Source: an uncultured bacterium (GTDB taxonomy: Bacteria > Patescibacteriota > Gracilibacteria > Absconditabacterales > Absconditicoccaceae). Taken from it: DNA of 64,000 bases. A program made the translations under genes and the position numbers. Numbering within the stretch: position 1 is the stretch's first letter; each line of letters opens with the position of its first letter. The DNA lies in NCBI GenBank assembly GCA_937862565.1, contig CALMFT010000015.1, positions 27,497 to 91,496 of the forward strand. The letters run 5' to 3'. The notes beneath the pieces were generated by a model, which was given only the letters and a program-made list of their open reading frames with translations, did no database searches and had not been told where the DNA came from. This document shows positions 47,940-57,866 of this stretch, piece after piece.

Positions 47940-50120
47940 ATGTCTTTATTCAAACGTTTATTACTTTCTTTGTTTCCAGAAAACTTCTGAGGATCGCTCG
48001 GTCCTGCAAGTATGTTTTTGGGTTTGGTGAACGCTAAGCACTTCTTCACGGTAATTACCAAAAGAATGGTGGAAAACCCTAAGTTTAATCTTTTTGATAT
48101 TGGGGGAGATCCAGTAGAAGTGAAGATAGGATTTGGGAGTGAGCCAAATATCAAACCAAAAGATCTCGAATTATACTTTTCTTATTGTGTATGCGCTAAC
48201 CTCAATGGTTATAAACTCTACAATCCTACCAATATAGCTGCTTTGATGAGTATTTCACTTTCTCAATATTTTGTGAAAGACTTTGAACGCAGTAAGAAGG
48301 GGAATGATCAGTTTATGGTATTACTGATCTGTATCAATATTGTTTCTTATGTGTTCGCCTCGAGAGTGAAAGTTTTCCCAGCCCATCTTGATCCCAAAGA
48401 TTCTTTCAACTGGTTTGTAACTGTATTCTTTAATTATTACCAATTCTTGCTTGGTGTATACAATATCAAGATCGGAAAGAAAGCTTTCCAAGAACTCCAA
48501 AAGAAACTCAGCGCCCACACAGATATCTTTTTCTGATTATATTATATCTACAAAAAACTCAATACCTACCTCGATGATAGTCAGGTAAGTTCGAGGGATT
48601 TTATGGATTGGATGTTTATGGACGAGCTCAAGAAGGGTAAAAATAAGGCTGATTTTGCTAAGCTACATGCAAATATCGATGAGTACATCTTCAGTACCAA
48701 GCTTTCACCTATGGAAGATAAAGTTCTTGACGCGCTGATGCCTGCTGAGATACTGATCAAGCTTCTCTACAATCGAGAAGATGTGTTCTGGATTAGTGAA
48801 TATGTGATACCTACGGTCTATCCTACCCACAAGATGGATGCTTTTATTCATTCTTTCCTCCAGTCAGATGATGAACTGGAAAACTGGATAGAATTTATTC
48901 TTGATCATAAACTTTGGAAGGCGAATTTCTTTCCTTCTCTCAAGAAAATGATTACCCACAAATTTCACAAGAACGATCCTGAGAACGAAGCAAATGTAGA
49001 AAGCTTTCTTTCGAGTATTTCTGATGGATTGGGGATGAATACACTTCCAGAAGGATTTAAAAAAGAGGGAATGCTGATGGATAGGGTACTCAATTTTTAT
49101 GTAGGATTGATGGGTTCGCTGTGGTCTGGAAGAGGAGATAATATGTATATGAGGCTTTTTAGACGCCCATTGATTACTAGCTCTGTGCTAGATATTCATA
49201 CTCTCCAAAGACATTCGGTCAATTATTACACTGAGAAACTGTATCAATATAGTAAATTAGCTTTCTTTTACAGGACTATCTTTGATGGGGTGAGATCTGG
49301 AAAAGCGAGTTTTGTACTGCCTTTTGTGGCGGATATCAAAGAGATTTATAATAATCTGATCGTATTGAAGCTTTTGACTGAAAATGCGCTCGCGATACTG
49401 TTTCAGGATATTCTTTCCAAAGATATTAAACTCTCCATCCAGCAAGATTCACTGATCGAGATCTTCCAAAAACTTCATGGTAAAAAAATCTGACAATGGG
49501 TAAAATTAAAGAATGATGCTCTTATTGAAGCTATTTATACTCCATTCATAGATCTCATTGAAGATAAAAGTATGATGGAGAAGATAAAAAATAATCTGAC
49601 CGTTTCAGATATCAGAAATATCAAGGAAAATCTCTATTCCTTTGATTTTCAGGTGATGCAGGAATGCATGAAAAAACTCAAAGAATTGGAACTTCCAGGG
49701 CAATATGTAGATACAGTAATCTATACTCTTTTAGCATCCTTGAGAGATACTTTGGTCGGAATTTTGTTTATGATACATATGTGTTTAGAAAAGCAACAAC
49801 AAAAGAAAATTGATCTTCAAATATATCGTCTGGTAACTTTGTACTGCAAAGAAGTTTTATGTCTTACTGAGGAGGAGAGTGACCTTATGTCAAAGATTAT
49901 ATTTGATTTATATGAACAATATAAGAATCTTATAGGCTTATGGGCAAAAATTGATGATAATCAGTATTTCTTGGAGGTTGGTACAGACTGTCGATGGATA
50001 TTTATTAGTAAAGAATCTACGAGCCAACATATCATCAATACAGAGGATGTGATGCGGTTTTGAGGGTATCTCAAACACATCACTTACTACAATAAAAGAT
50101 TCATTATTCCTAAAATGTAA
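47940..50120 (+). CDS. large protein of unknown function (726 aa)
   Basis: Start ATG 47940, end TAA 50118-50120, with only four TGA glycines. Mostly helical, soluble, with a few moderately hydrophobic stretches (DQFMVLLICINIVSYVFA ~120, TLVGILFMIHMCLE ~615) but no convincing membrane helix or signal peptide. No enzyme motif. It starts 58 bases after the ABC exporter. I do not recognise a family; length and clean reading frame show it is real. Confidence 0.7.
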
Positions 50121-50311
50121 ATATTTTAATAAACTGAATTGAAAATGTCATGCATATGTGCTTGACATTGATTATGAGTTGGTTATTCTCTGATTAGAAT
50201 ATCTGAATATAATCAATCCAATATGAATAATATATTTTCTAAAATATATGAAGCATAACAAGGAGTATTATAGTTTAAGATATTTCTATTTATTAGTAAT
50301 ATTTTTTGTTT
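50121..50311 (+). promoter_or_regulatory. leader of the cold-shock gene
   Basis: 190 bases with an AT-rich promoter-like zone (50190-50235) and a purine-rich AAGGAG at ~50260. Cold-shock genes often have long thermosensing leaders; no defined fold could be assigned here. Confidence 0.35.
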
Positions 50312-50569
50312 ATGCAAGGTACAGTAAAATGGTTCAACGTAACTAAAGGTTTCGGATTCATCGCTCCAGAAGATGGTGGTAATGATATCTTCGTTCACAT
50401 CACAGCTCTTGACGGGTTGAGAATCGACGAAGGTGACAAATTAGCTTTCGACCTTCAAGAAGGTAGAAAAGGTCACGAAGCAATCAACATTTCTATGGTT
50501 GAAAAAAATCCAAATCCACCAACGAGACAATCGTTCAACGGTGGTAACGATAACCAAGATCAATACTAA
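50312..50569 (+). CDS. cold-shock domain protein
   Basis: 85 residues from ATG 50312. RNA-binding motifs KWFNVTKGFGFIAP (RNP1, ~6) and DIFVHITAL (RNP2, ~25) are intact; CSD ends ~66, with an Asn/Gln/Gly-rich tail NPNPPTRQSFNGGNDNQD. About 12 glycines, none encoded by TGA. Nucleic-acid chaperone. Followed by a good terminator. Confidence 0.96.
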   Translation: MQGTVKWFNVTKGFGFIAPEDGGNDIFVHITALDGLRIDEGDKLAFDLQEGRKGHEAINISMVEKNPNPPTRQSFNGGNDNQDQY

Positions 50570-50599
50570 TTTTCTAAGGAAAATTAAACATTGGAATGA

Positions 50600-50624
50600 A
50601 ACACCTTTCGGGGTGTTTTTTTTT
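50600..50624 (+). terminator. Rho-independent terminator
   Basis: AACACC-tttcgg-GGTGTT plus T9, 30 bases after the cold-shock gene. Confidence 0.9.
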
Positions 50625-50724
50625 ATTTTAAAATAGTTTGAATACACATAATTGATAACATTAATATTTGAAATAGTGCCCCAAACAATTATCTTCAGAG
50701 TATTTATTATGTCATTTTTTTACT

Positions 50725-51627
50725 ATGTATGAAATATTATCACGATTTTCAGGAATAGGAATATTTTTTGTTATCTTTATTGTTCTTATACTATGATTTA
50801 GAGTAGTGCCACCAAATCAAGCAAACATCGTAGTAAGACTTGGAAAACCTGTAAGAGTAAGAAAGCAGGGTTGGCATTTGATCATACCAATCTTGGAAGG
50901 AACGGTAAGACAGTCATTGTATGATAAGAATCTTGGTGTGAACGTAGATGGTTTGACAGTAGATAACGTAAAAACTGGAGTGGGAATAAATGTAGTATAT
51001 AGAGTAAAACAAGATGATCAGTCTATCCTTGACTCTAAGTTTGCTATTGATGATCCAGTAAGAATCGTACAGGCTACCGTAGAAGAACAACTGAGAGCTA
51101 AAATATTCACTTTTGAACATGAAGAAATATTCTGAAAAAGAGAAGAGATAGGAAATGAGGTAAAAGAAGCTCTCAAAGAAAAACTTGGTCAATATGGCAT
51201 GGAACTTGATAGTGTACAAGTTACAGATATAGTTCTCGAAGCGGGAGTAATGGAATCTATGAATCAAATTATCACTCAAGAAAAAAAGAAACAAGCATTG
51301 GTAAGAGAAGCAGAATGACGTAAAGCAGCGCTGATTCTCAATGCAGAAGCAGACAAGGAAGTTAAAAAACTGATTGGTGAAGGTATGGCACTTCAAAGAC
51401 AGGCTTTAGCAAAAGGATTTAAAGAATCTGTAATGGAAATGAAAGCTATTGATAGTACGCTCAATGCCAAAGCAATTCTTGATTTCTTGATTACTTCTTC
51501 AAGATTGGAAACTTTGGAAAAAGTAGGACACGAAGGAAATGTAAAAGTGATCTACCTCAATGAAAATCTTGAAGGTAAAGCTGCACACATGTTTGGTAAT
51601 AGCGTGGAAGGATCTAGTAAATCTTAA
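50725..51627 (+). CDS. SPFH/band-7 (stomatin/HflK-like) membrane protein
   Basis: 300 residues from ATG 50725; the in-frame TGA at 50794 lies inside the helix and is read as Gly. N-terminal helix ~8-28, VVPPNQANIVVRLGKPVRVRKQGWHLIIPI (~31-60) is the SPFH entry, followed by the band-7 core (DGLTVDNVKTGVGINVVYRV) and a coiled coil rich in Glu/Lys/Ala (~180-255, ITQEKKKQALVREAEGRKAALILNAEADKEV). Forms membrane microdomain assemblies in other bacteria. Confidence 0.92.
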
Positions 51628-51639
51628 TTATTTCTCTCT

Positions 51640-52095
51640 ATGGGTATGCCAGTCTCTACAGTCTCAGAGTATTTAAAAAATATTCCTGCCGATCAAAAGG
51701 TGGCTTTTGAACAACTTAGAAAATCAGTACTCTCTAGTTTACCAGAAGGTTTAGAAGAATGTATAAGCTATAATATGCTGTGATATGTCGTTCCTCATTC
51801 TGTATATCCTGCTGGTTATCACTGCGATCCCAAACTTCCTCTACCGTTTATTTCAATTGCTTATCAAAAAAATTCAATCAATCTGTATCACATGTGAATG
51901 CATGCTAAACCTGAGATTTCAGAACGATTTCAAAATGAACGAAAAAAACATTCTTCACGTAAACTGGATATGGGAAAATCTTGTATCAGATTGAAGTACT
52001 ATGATGATATTCCTTATATTCTGATTGAAGAATTGATTGGGAAGATGAGTATGAAAGAGTGGATAGATATATATGAAAAAACCTATCGTAGTTAA
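51640..52095 (+). CDS. DUF1801 (YdhG/YdeI-like) domain protein
   Basis: 151 residues, 12 bases after the SPFH stop. VSEYLKNIPADQKVAFEQLRKSVLSSLPEGLEECISYNMLGYVVP matches the DUF1801 start, with typical later KLDMGKSCIRLKYYDDIPYILIEELI. TGA supplies Gly in NMLGY and HMGMHAK. Related proteins (YdhG/iron-chaperone-like frataxin fold) have no proven enzymatic role. Confidence 0.85.
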
Positions 52096-52111
52096 TTATT
52101 TTCAAAAATAT

Positions 52112-53206
52112 ATGGAAAAAATCCTCTTATCTCGTCTTATCAACCACGGATTATGCCATTCTTCTTTGAAGGATCCTTATGAAGTGGTCAAACATATGAT
52201 GTGCACACAAGCACAGGATTTTAATCAGCATCAATGGGCAATAGCTTCACGTGTAGCTGGATCTTGTACTTTTCAAGATATTGAAAAAGCGTATAATCAA
52301 GGAAAAATAGTAAAAACTTGGACGCAGCGTGGGACCATTCATTGTGTGGCAGCAGAAGATGCATGATGGGTAGTAAAACTGTGTGCAAGTAAGACTTTGA
52401 AGGGATTTAAGAAACGTAGAGATTATTTGGGGATAAGCGATGAGCTTTGTGATAAAGCTCTGACATCAATACAGAAAATGCTTTCAGGAAGAAAAATCCT
52501 CACGCGTAAGGAAATTATTCATAATCTGACTGAAGCGTGAATCGATATGCAAACAGGACGAGGCTATCACTTATTGTGTTATGCAGCAAGCCTAGGAATA
52601 GTAGTACAATGACCAATAAAAAATAAAGATCATGCATTTGTTTTAGTGAAAGATCGAATACCTCAAGTTAAGCAACTAACAGAAGAGGAATCACTCAAAG
52701 AACTCACTTTACGTTATTTTATAAGTCATGGTCTCGCCACCGTCAAAGATTTTGCTCGATGGTCAGGACTGTGAATCACTCAAATCAAAAAGTGAATTGA
52801 ACTGTGTGATAAACTCTTGAACAGTGAAGAAATTGATGGGCAGAATTATTACTTTGCGCAAGAACATAGCGCAACTATTTCAGATTATAAAAAATATATC
52901 CCAAAATCACCATATATATCTTTATTAGCAGGGTTTGATGAATTTTTATTGGGTTACAAAGATCGTACTGCAACCCTTGAAATAGATCATCATGTATTGG
53001 TAGATACTTCTAGAAATGGAATATTTAAGCCTACTTTGATGATTGATGGAAAAACTTTGGCAACTTGGTCTGTCAAACATAAGACGAAAGTTTCTGAACT
53101 TACAGTGAAATCATTTACAAAACTTTCGGATGAGGATTTTAAAATACTGGAGAAAGCAGTACAAAATTACTGAAAAACTATTGAAAAAGATGTTATCTTG
53201 TCGTAA
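52112..53206 (+). CDS. HTH_42 winged-helix protein (AlkZ/YcaQ-like DNA glycosylase family)
   Basis: 364 residues from ATG 52112; an alternative ATG 52073 overlaps the previous gene by 23 bases. ILLSRLINHGLCHSS.. then MCTQAQDFNQHQWAIASRVAG carries a QxQ motif (~33-35), the catalytic pattern described for AlkZ-type crosslink glycosylases. TWTQRGTIHCV (~70), later LTLRYFISHGLATVKDFARWSGL and a C-terminal LLAGFDEFLLGYKDR (~263) fit the family. About five TGA glycines. DNA-repair role inferred from family and motif. Confidence 0.8.
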
Positions 53207-53214
53207 AATTCATA

Positions 53215-53751
53215 TTATTCTTCCAAGACTACCTGAGTTCCTTCCAAAGCAATTGCAGAGATGGAATTTTTTGGTGAACCTTCGATGAGTTTGTCAGAAT
53301 ACACTAAGTAAACGAGACTATTGGAAACGGTATCATAGAAACGAACAATACGGATTTTTTTGAATAATATGCTGGTACTTTCATTCCAGATTTCTTCCTT
53401 AGTTTTGATAGCTTTGAGAAAAGTGATCGGACCAGTCTGACGACAGGCAACTGATGCATCACTGGTATCTTCTGCTAATCCTAAACCTCCTACTACACCA
53501 CCTTTCACAGCACGAGAATAGAAACAGGTAATTCCACTGATTTTGGGATCTGGGACTGCTCAGATTTCAATCTGATGATCGGGACCAACAAACTTGAAAG
53601 CAGTATCTACAGAGCCTATCTTATAAGGTTTGGTACTGGCGATGGGAGTTTGTGCGCTTGGATTTTGGAGCGTATTACGAGGAGTGGGAGCACAACCACT
53701 GAGGATAAAACTTGCGAAAAGTGCTATGCTAAACATTTTTATATAGTTCAT
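53215..53751 (-). CDS. creA: CreA family lipoprotein
   Basis: 178 residues. Signal peptide with lipobox ILSGC (Cys ~20), then IGSVDTAFKFVGPDHQIEIGAVPDPKISGITCFYSRA (TGA Gly after IEI) and EDTSDASVACRQTGPI, which match the CreA family; C-terminal half FYDTVSNSLVYLVYSDKL..GSPKNS is equally typical. CreA is a conserved periplasmic protein of unknown activity. It converges with the HTH_42 gene (8 bases apart). Confidence 0.92.
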
Positions 53752-53955
53752 GTTGAGTGTTCAAAAAATTAAATAATCAGATTGCTGTAAAGATATCAAA
53801 GCTCAAACATTTTTCAAGGATAAGAAAACTATCTTTGCCGAGAAAATAGTACTTGAAATAAAATATCTAATAGCTATATCCTGTGGCACTTAATACCATT
53901 TTGGTACTTTTAGTCCTAAAACTTCAGAATATTTTTTTAATTATTATATTTTTTT

Positions 53956-54351
53956 ATGATGAGCACAAAAACAACAAAGATTATCTATTGGATTGCTACC
54001 ATTTTGATTGCTGCTTTCACCTTACCAGGATTATTTTTCATGAATAGTGAAATGGCTGTTGAAGGAATAAAAAATGTAGGTCTTGAAGGCGTGACTCGAT
54101 TACAACAATTGCTTGGATATGCTCCTTCACTTGCAGTATTGGCAATTCTTTTTCTACCAAAATCTCAAAGTCATCTCAAAGAGTGGGCTTATGCAGGACT
54201 TGCTTTCGTTTATATTGGAGCATTTTGGGCACACGTACAGCTTGGTCAAACAGCAGCAGAAATTGCAATGCCAGTAGTTACGTTTATCGTGCTTATGACA
54301 TCGCATTATATGTGGCATAAATTAATGAAAGGCGCATCAATGACAAAATAA
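53956..54351 (+). CDS. DoxX-like family membrane protein
   Basis: 131 residues with four helices (~8-28, ~52-64, ~76-92, ~100-118). TKIIYWIATILIAAFTLPGLFF..G and LGYAPSLAVLAILFLPKS match DoxX-like proteins (PF13564 type). No TGA codon. Function unknown; DoxX relatives are linked to redox or thiosulfate metabolism in other organisms. A terminator hairpin follows. Confidence 0.82.
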   Translation: MMSTKTTKIIYWIATILIAAFTLPGLFFMNSEMAVEGIKNVGLEGVTRLQQLLGYAPSLAVLAILFLPKSQSHLKEWAYAGLAFVYIGAFWAHVQLGQTAAEIAMPVVTFIVLMTSHYMWHKLMKGASMTK

Positions 54352-54367
54352 TTGATATTCTGAAAAG

Positions 54368-54427
54368 CTGGATTAATAATCGTAAATATTTACTATCTGT
54401 TTATATTTATATTAATCCAGTTTTTTT
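54368..54427 (+). terminator. terminator whose T-run abuts the next start codon
   Basis: Perfect 11-bp stem CTGGATTAATA (54368-54378) / TATTAATCCAG (54410-54420) and T7 (54421-54427), immediately followed by ATG 54428. Terminator for the DoxX gene or attenuator for the next one. Confidence 0.75.
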
Positions 54428-55144
54428 ATGAAAAAAATCCTTCTTACTATATTGATTATACTTGGTATTTTGACTGGCTTATTTCAGCTTTCTAAATCTA
54501 GATCATTTCAAATATTCTGAGGAATGATTAACAATATCCAGACAGATAAAAACATCGTAGCTTTGACCTTTGATGATGGACCAACAAGCGGGAATACTCA
54601 AAAAATTCTTGATATCCTGAAAAATCACAAAATTCAGGCTACATTTTTTGTTATTGGGGAAGAGATAGAAAAGAATACTGGAGAGCTCCAAAAAATTATT
54701 AGCGACGGTAACCAAGTGGGGAATCACTCTTATAGTCACCAAAGAATGGTATTGAAATCTCCATCGTGGGTACGTAATGAAATACAAAAAACTGATGATC
54801 TGATTCGCGCAGCAGGATATGGTAGTGGAGAAATATATTTTAGAACTCCTTATGGGAAAAGACTTCTCATTACTCCCTATATTTTAAGATCCATGAAGAA
54901 GGCAAATATCTTCTTTGATGTAGAACCTGATACTTACGTAACAAGTTCTGGTGATATCTTAAATTATACTTTGGAAAAAACTCACTCAGGAAGTATTATT
55001 CTTATTCATGCGATGTATGGAGAAGATAATCAATCATTGGCTGTACTGGAAAGTATCATTACAGGACTACAAGAGAGAGGATTCAGCTTTGTTGCTGTTG
55101 ACCAACTCTTAGAACAAACAAATACTCCAATAAAATTCCGATAA
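54428..55144 (+). CDS. polysaccharide deacetylase (NodB family)
   Basis: 238 residues. N-terminal helix (~4-20). Motif 1 VALTFDDGPTSGNT (catalytic and metal Asp, ~43), motif 2 GNQVGNHSYSHQRM (HxxxH, ~99), motif 3 IYFRTPYGKR (~137), motif 4 DVEPDTY and motif 5 SIILIHAM (His, ~188): all five present, so probably active. Removes N-acetyl groups from peptidoglycan or another glycan outside the membrane. Only one TGA Gly. Confidence 0.94.
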
Positions 55145-55168
55145 TTTATTATTTTAAAAACTCTCAAT

Positions 55169-55606
55169 ATGAGTCTTGAATCACAAAAAATTACCCCTTT
55201 CTTATGGTTTGATAATCAGGCTGAAGAAGCTGCAAAGTATTATGTATGAATCTTTAAAAACTCTAAAATACTGAGTACCAATCCTATGGTTACAGCATTC
55301 CAGCTTGATGGAGTAGAATTTGCAGCCCTCAACGGCGGACCAAACTTCACTTTTTCAGAAGCAGTATCATTTGTAATAAACTGTGATGGGCAGGAAGAAG
55401 TGGATTATTATCGAAATGCTCTTACAGCCAACGGAGGTGCAGAATCTCAATGCGGTTGGCTCAAAGATAAATATGGTCTTTCTCGACAAGTAGTGCCGGT
55501 ACAGTTGATGACTGCGATGGGAAACCCAGATCGTGAAAAAGCTCAATATGCGATGGAACAAATGATGAAGATGAAAAAGATTGTTATTACGGATCTCACA
55601 GCATAA
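55169..55606 (+). CDS. VOC superfamily protein (PhnB/3-demethylubiquinone-methyltransferase type)
   Basis: 145 residues. [29 protein letters not shown] is the PhnB-like start with a TGA Gly, then FQLDGVEFAALNGGPNFTFSEAVSF and CGWLKDKYGLSRQVVP. First of six small genes on one strand with gaps of 20-40 bases. Metal-binding or resistance roles are typical of the fold but not specific. Confidence 0.92.
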
Positions 55607-55615
55607 TCTGATTAT
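55603..55615. repeat. ATAATCTGATTAT palindrome (perfect copy)
   Basis: Perfect copy overlapping the stop codon (TAA) of the VOC gene and followed by TATAATTT, upstream of the next ATG (55640). Confidence 0.7.
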
Positions 55616-55639
55616 AATTTAATTTATAAGAATACTATT

Positions 55640-56083
55640 ATGAAAAACTTAGAATTTAAAATCCAAATCAATGCTCCTATAGCAAAAGTACGAGATACTA
55701 TGCTCAGCGATAAAGGATATAGAGACTGGACTTCTGTATTTAATCCTGTGGGTACGTGGTTTGAATGAGAATGGTCAACATGATCTGATATTCGTTTCTT
55801 GGGACCTGATCCAAAGCATCCTGAAGATATAGGAGGTATGTACGGAACTATCAAAGAGAATAAACTCCATGAGTACATAGCAATTGAATATATTGGAGAG
55901 ATTCAAAATGATCAAGAGATACCAAAACCAGCTCGAAAATGAGCACTGGAACAATATACTTTTAGTTCTTCTGAAAATGGAACATCCCTAAAAATAGACC
56001 TCCAAACTACGGAAGATGCTGCAGATTATCTCCAACAAATGTGGCCAAAAGCTCTCCAAAAACTCAAGACTCTCTGCGAATAA
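55640..56083 (+). CDS. SRPBCC (AHSA1-like) domain protein
   Basis: 147 residues. KIQINAPIAKVRDTML..YRDWTSVFNPVGTWFEGEWSTGSDIRFL..(TGA Gly three times) is the usual START/Bet v 1-like entry, ending with a long C-terminal helix QQMWPKALQKLKTLCE. Small-ligand-binding fold. Second of the six-gene cluster. Confidence 0.9.
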
Positions 56084-56120
56084 AAATCAGATAATTTTAA
56101 TATATAATTCTTTGGATAAT

Positions 56121-56534
56121 ATGACCAAAATAACAGTGGAAATAACTATCAACGCTCCAATTTCTCAAGTATGGGAAAAACGAACATTACCTGAACATAT
56201 CACAAAATGGAATTTTGCAACGGATGATCGAGAATGTCCCCAGGTTACCAATGATCTTCAAGTTGGTGGAAAAATGATGTCAACGATGAGAGCAAAAGAT
56301 AAGAGTGTGAGTTTTGATTTTGAACGAACATACACTTTGGTTGAAGATCAAAAGCAAATTGAATGCGTACTTGATGATGGAAGAAAAGTATCCATGAATT
56401 TTGAAGCAATTGATGAAGGAACTACAATCGTTACTGAAACCTTTGATGCCGAGGAAACCAATCCAGAAGAACTTCAAAGAGGAGGACGACAAGCTATTCT
56501 AGATAATTTTAAGAAATATGTAGAAAATAATTAA
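56121..56534 (+). CDS. SRPBCC (AHSA1-like) domain protein
   Basis: 137 residues from ATG 56121. VEITINAPISQVWEKRTLPEHITKWNFATDDRECP...VGGKMMSTMRAKDKS is a classic AHSA1 family pattern, ending ILDNFKKYVE. No TGA codon. Third of the cluster; a paralogue by fold of its upstream neighbour. Confidence 0.93.
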   Translation: MTKITVEITINAPISQVWEKRTLPEHITKWNFATDDRECPQVTNDLQVGGKMMSTMRAKDKSVSFDFERTYTLVEDQKQIECVLDDGRKVSMNFEAIDEGTTIVTETFDAEETNPEELQRGGRQAILDNFKKYVENN

Positions 56535-56574
56535 ACTACTATCAGATTATAATTTATTTTTTATTCATATATCT

Positions 56575-56940
56575 ATGACTCACCTCACTACCAAACAAGT
56601 TGCTGCACGTTATTATGAGCTTACTTCGGATAGTCTCTTGGATAAAATTTATGACGAACTGTATCATGAAGATTGTGTATCAATAGAGCCAGATGATAAA
56701 CTTCTTCCCAAAAGAGTAATGTGAATAGGTGCTATCAAAGAGAAATGAGAATATTTTAATAGTTTGATTGAAGAAGCGTACAGTGCATATTGTGATAAAC
56801 CAATTTTTGCAGGAAATACCTTTGCTTGTGCCATGGGTATGGATGCGACGCTCAAAGGTTATTGAAGAGTGGAAATAAATGAAATAGCTGTTTTTAGCGT
56901 GAAAGATGGAAAGATCGTTTCAGAAGAATATTTCTGATAA
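56575..56940 (+). CDS. SnoaL/NTF2-like protein
   Basis: 121 residues. VAARYYELTSDSLLDKIYDELYHEDCVSIEPD, KEKGEYFNSLIEEAY and EINEIAVFSVKDGKIVSEEYF fit the cone-shaped NTF2-like fold (SnoaL-type, limit dimension ~120). The last codon before TAA is TGA, so the C-terminus is Gly, possibly an old stop codon backed by TAA. Fourth in the cluster. Confidence 0.82.
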
Positions 56941-56962
56941 TTTTAATATATTAAATAATCTG

Positions 56963-57370
56963 ATGAAAACTAAAATATTTATAAATTTACCTACTAAAGA
57001 TCTCGATAAAGCTACAGCTTTCTATGAGGAAATAGGTTTCACAAAAAACCCGAAATTCTCGGATGAGAACGCGAGCTGATTAGCTTATGATGACGTTATT
57101 CATGTAATGCTTTTGACGCATGATTTTTTCAAAACATTCTTGGGCAAAAAAGAAATAGCAGATGCTAAGAAAACTACAGAAGTTTTGAATGCATTGAGTG
57201 TGGAATCGAGAGAAGCTGTAAATACCTTTTTTGAAGCAGCCATTGCGGCTTGAGGAAAACAACATAAGGATGCTTATGATCATGGATTTATGTATGGTCG
57301 TGATTTTGAAGATATCGATGGACATATTTGGGAAATTTTCTGGATGGACCCAAAAACTTCAGAAGAATAA
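56963..57370 (+). CDS. VOC (glyoxalase/lactoylglutathione-lyase-like) protein
   Basis: 135 residues. FINLPTKDLDKATAFYEEIGF is a canonical VOC start; then VIHVMLLTHDFFKTF..KKEIADAKKTTEVLNAL and DPDGHIWEIFW-like DIDGHIWEIFWMDP at the end (metal-ligand Glu). Two TGA glycines. Belongs to the 'YaeR/PA4872-like' branch by appearance. Fifth of the cluster. Confidence 0.92.
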
Positions 57371-57401
57371 TAGTTTTTAAATTTAGATAATCTTTGATCA
57401 C

Positions 57402-57794
57402 ATGAAATCAATAATCCCTTTCCTTATGTTTGACGGAACGGCTGAAGAAGCAGTAAATTTTTATGTATCTACTTTTGGGGATGCAAAAATTATACACACT
57501 GCATATTATGGAAATGAAGTTCCCGAACATGAATGAAAAGCTATGCACATAGTTTTTACAATAAAAAATCAGGTTTATATGGCTCTCAATAGTTATGAAG
57601 ATCATAAATTTGGGTTTACGCCATCGATTTCATTGTATGTAAACTGTGATGATGAGGCTGAACTTGATCGTCTGTACAAGACAATGGTAGAAGGTGGTAA
57701 AGAACTTATGGCGCTAGGATCTTATGGATTTAGTACTAAATATGGTTGGATTAATGATAAATTTGGTGTATCTCGACAACTCAATTTGGAATAA
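57402..57794 (+). CDS. VOC superfamily protein (PhnB type)
   Basis: 130 residues. IIPFLMFDGTAEEAVNFYVSTFGDAKI, FTIKNQVYMALNS..FGFTPSISLYVNCDDEAELDRLYKTM and YGWINDKFGVSRQL match PhnB-like proteins and resemble the first gene of the cluster (55169). One TGA Gly. Last of the six; the repeat copy 2 follows. Confidence 0.93.
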
Positions 57795-57866
57795 GAAATA
57801 ATCTGATTGTATTGGGTTTGAGGTTGAGAGTAAAGTTTAAGATTGAACATTACATTAGGTTTTCTT

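Noticed and set aside
50914..51396. Minus-strand 160-codon frame opposite the SPFH gene
   Set aside because: Phe/Tyr/Ser-rich shadow of the plus-strand SPFH coding sequence.
52073..52111. Earlier start for the HTH_42 gene
   Set aside because: It would overlap the DUF1801 gene by 23 bases and adds 13 residues outside the family's usual start; kept as an alternative only.
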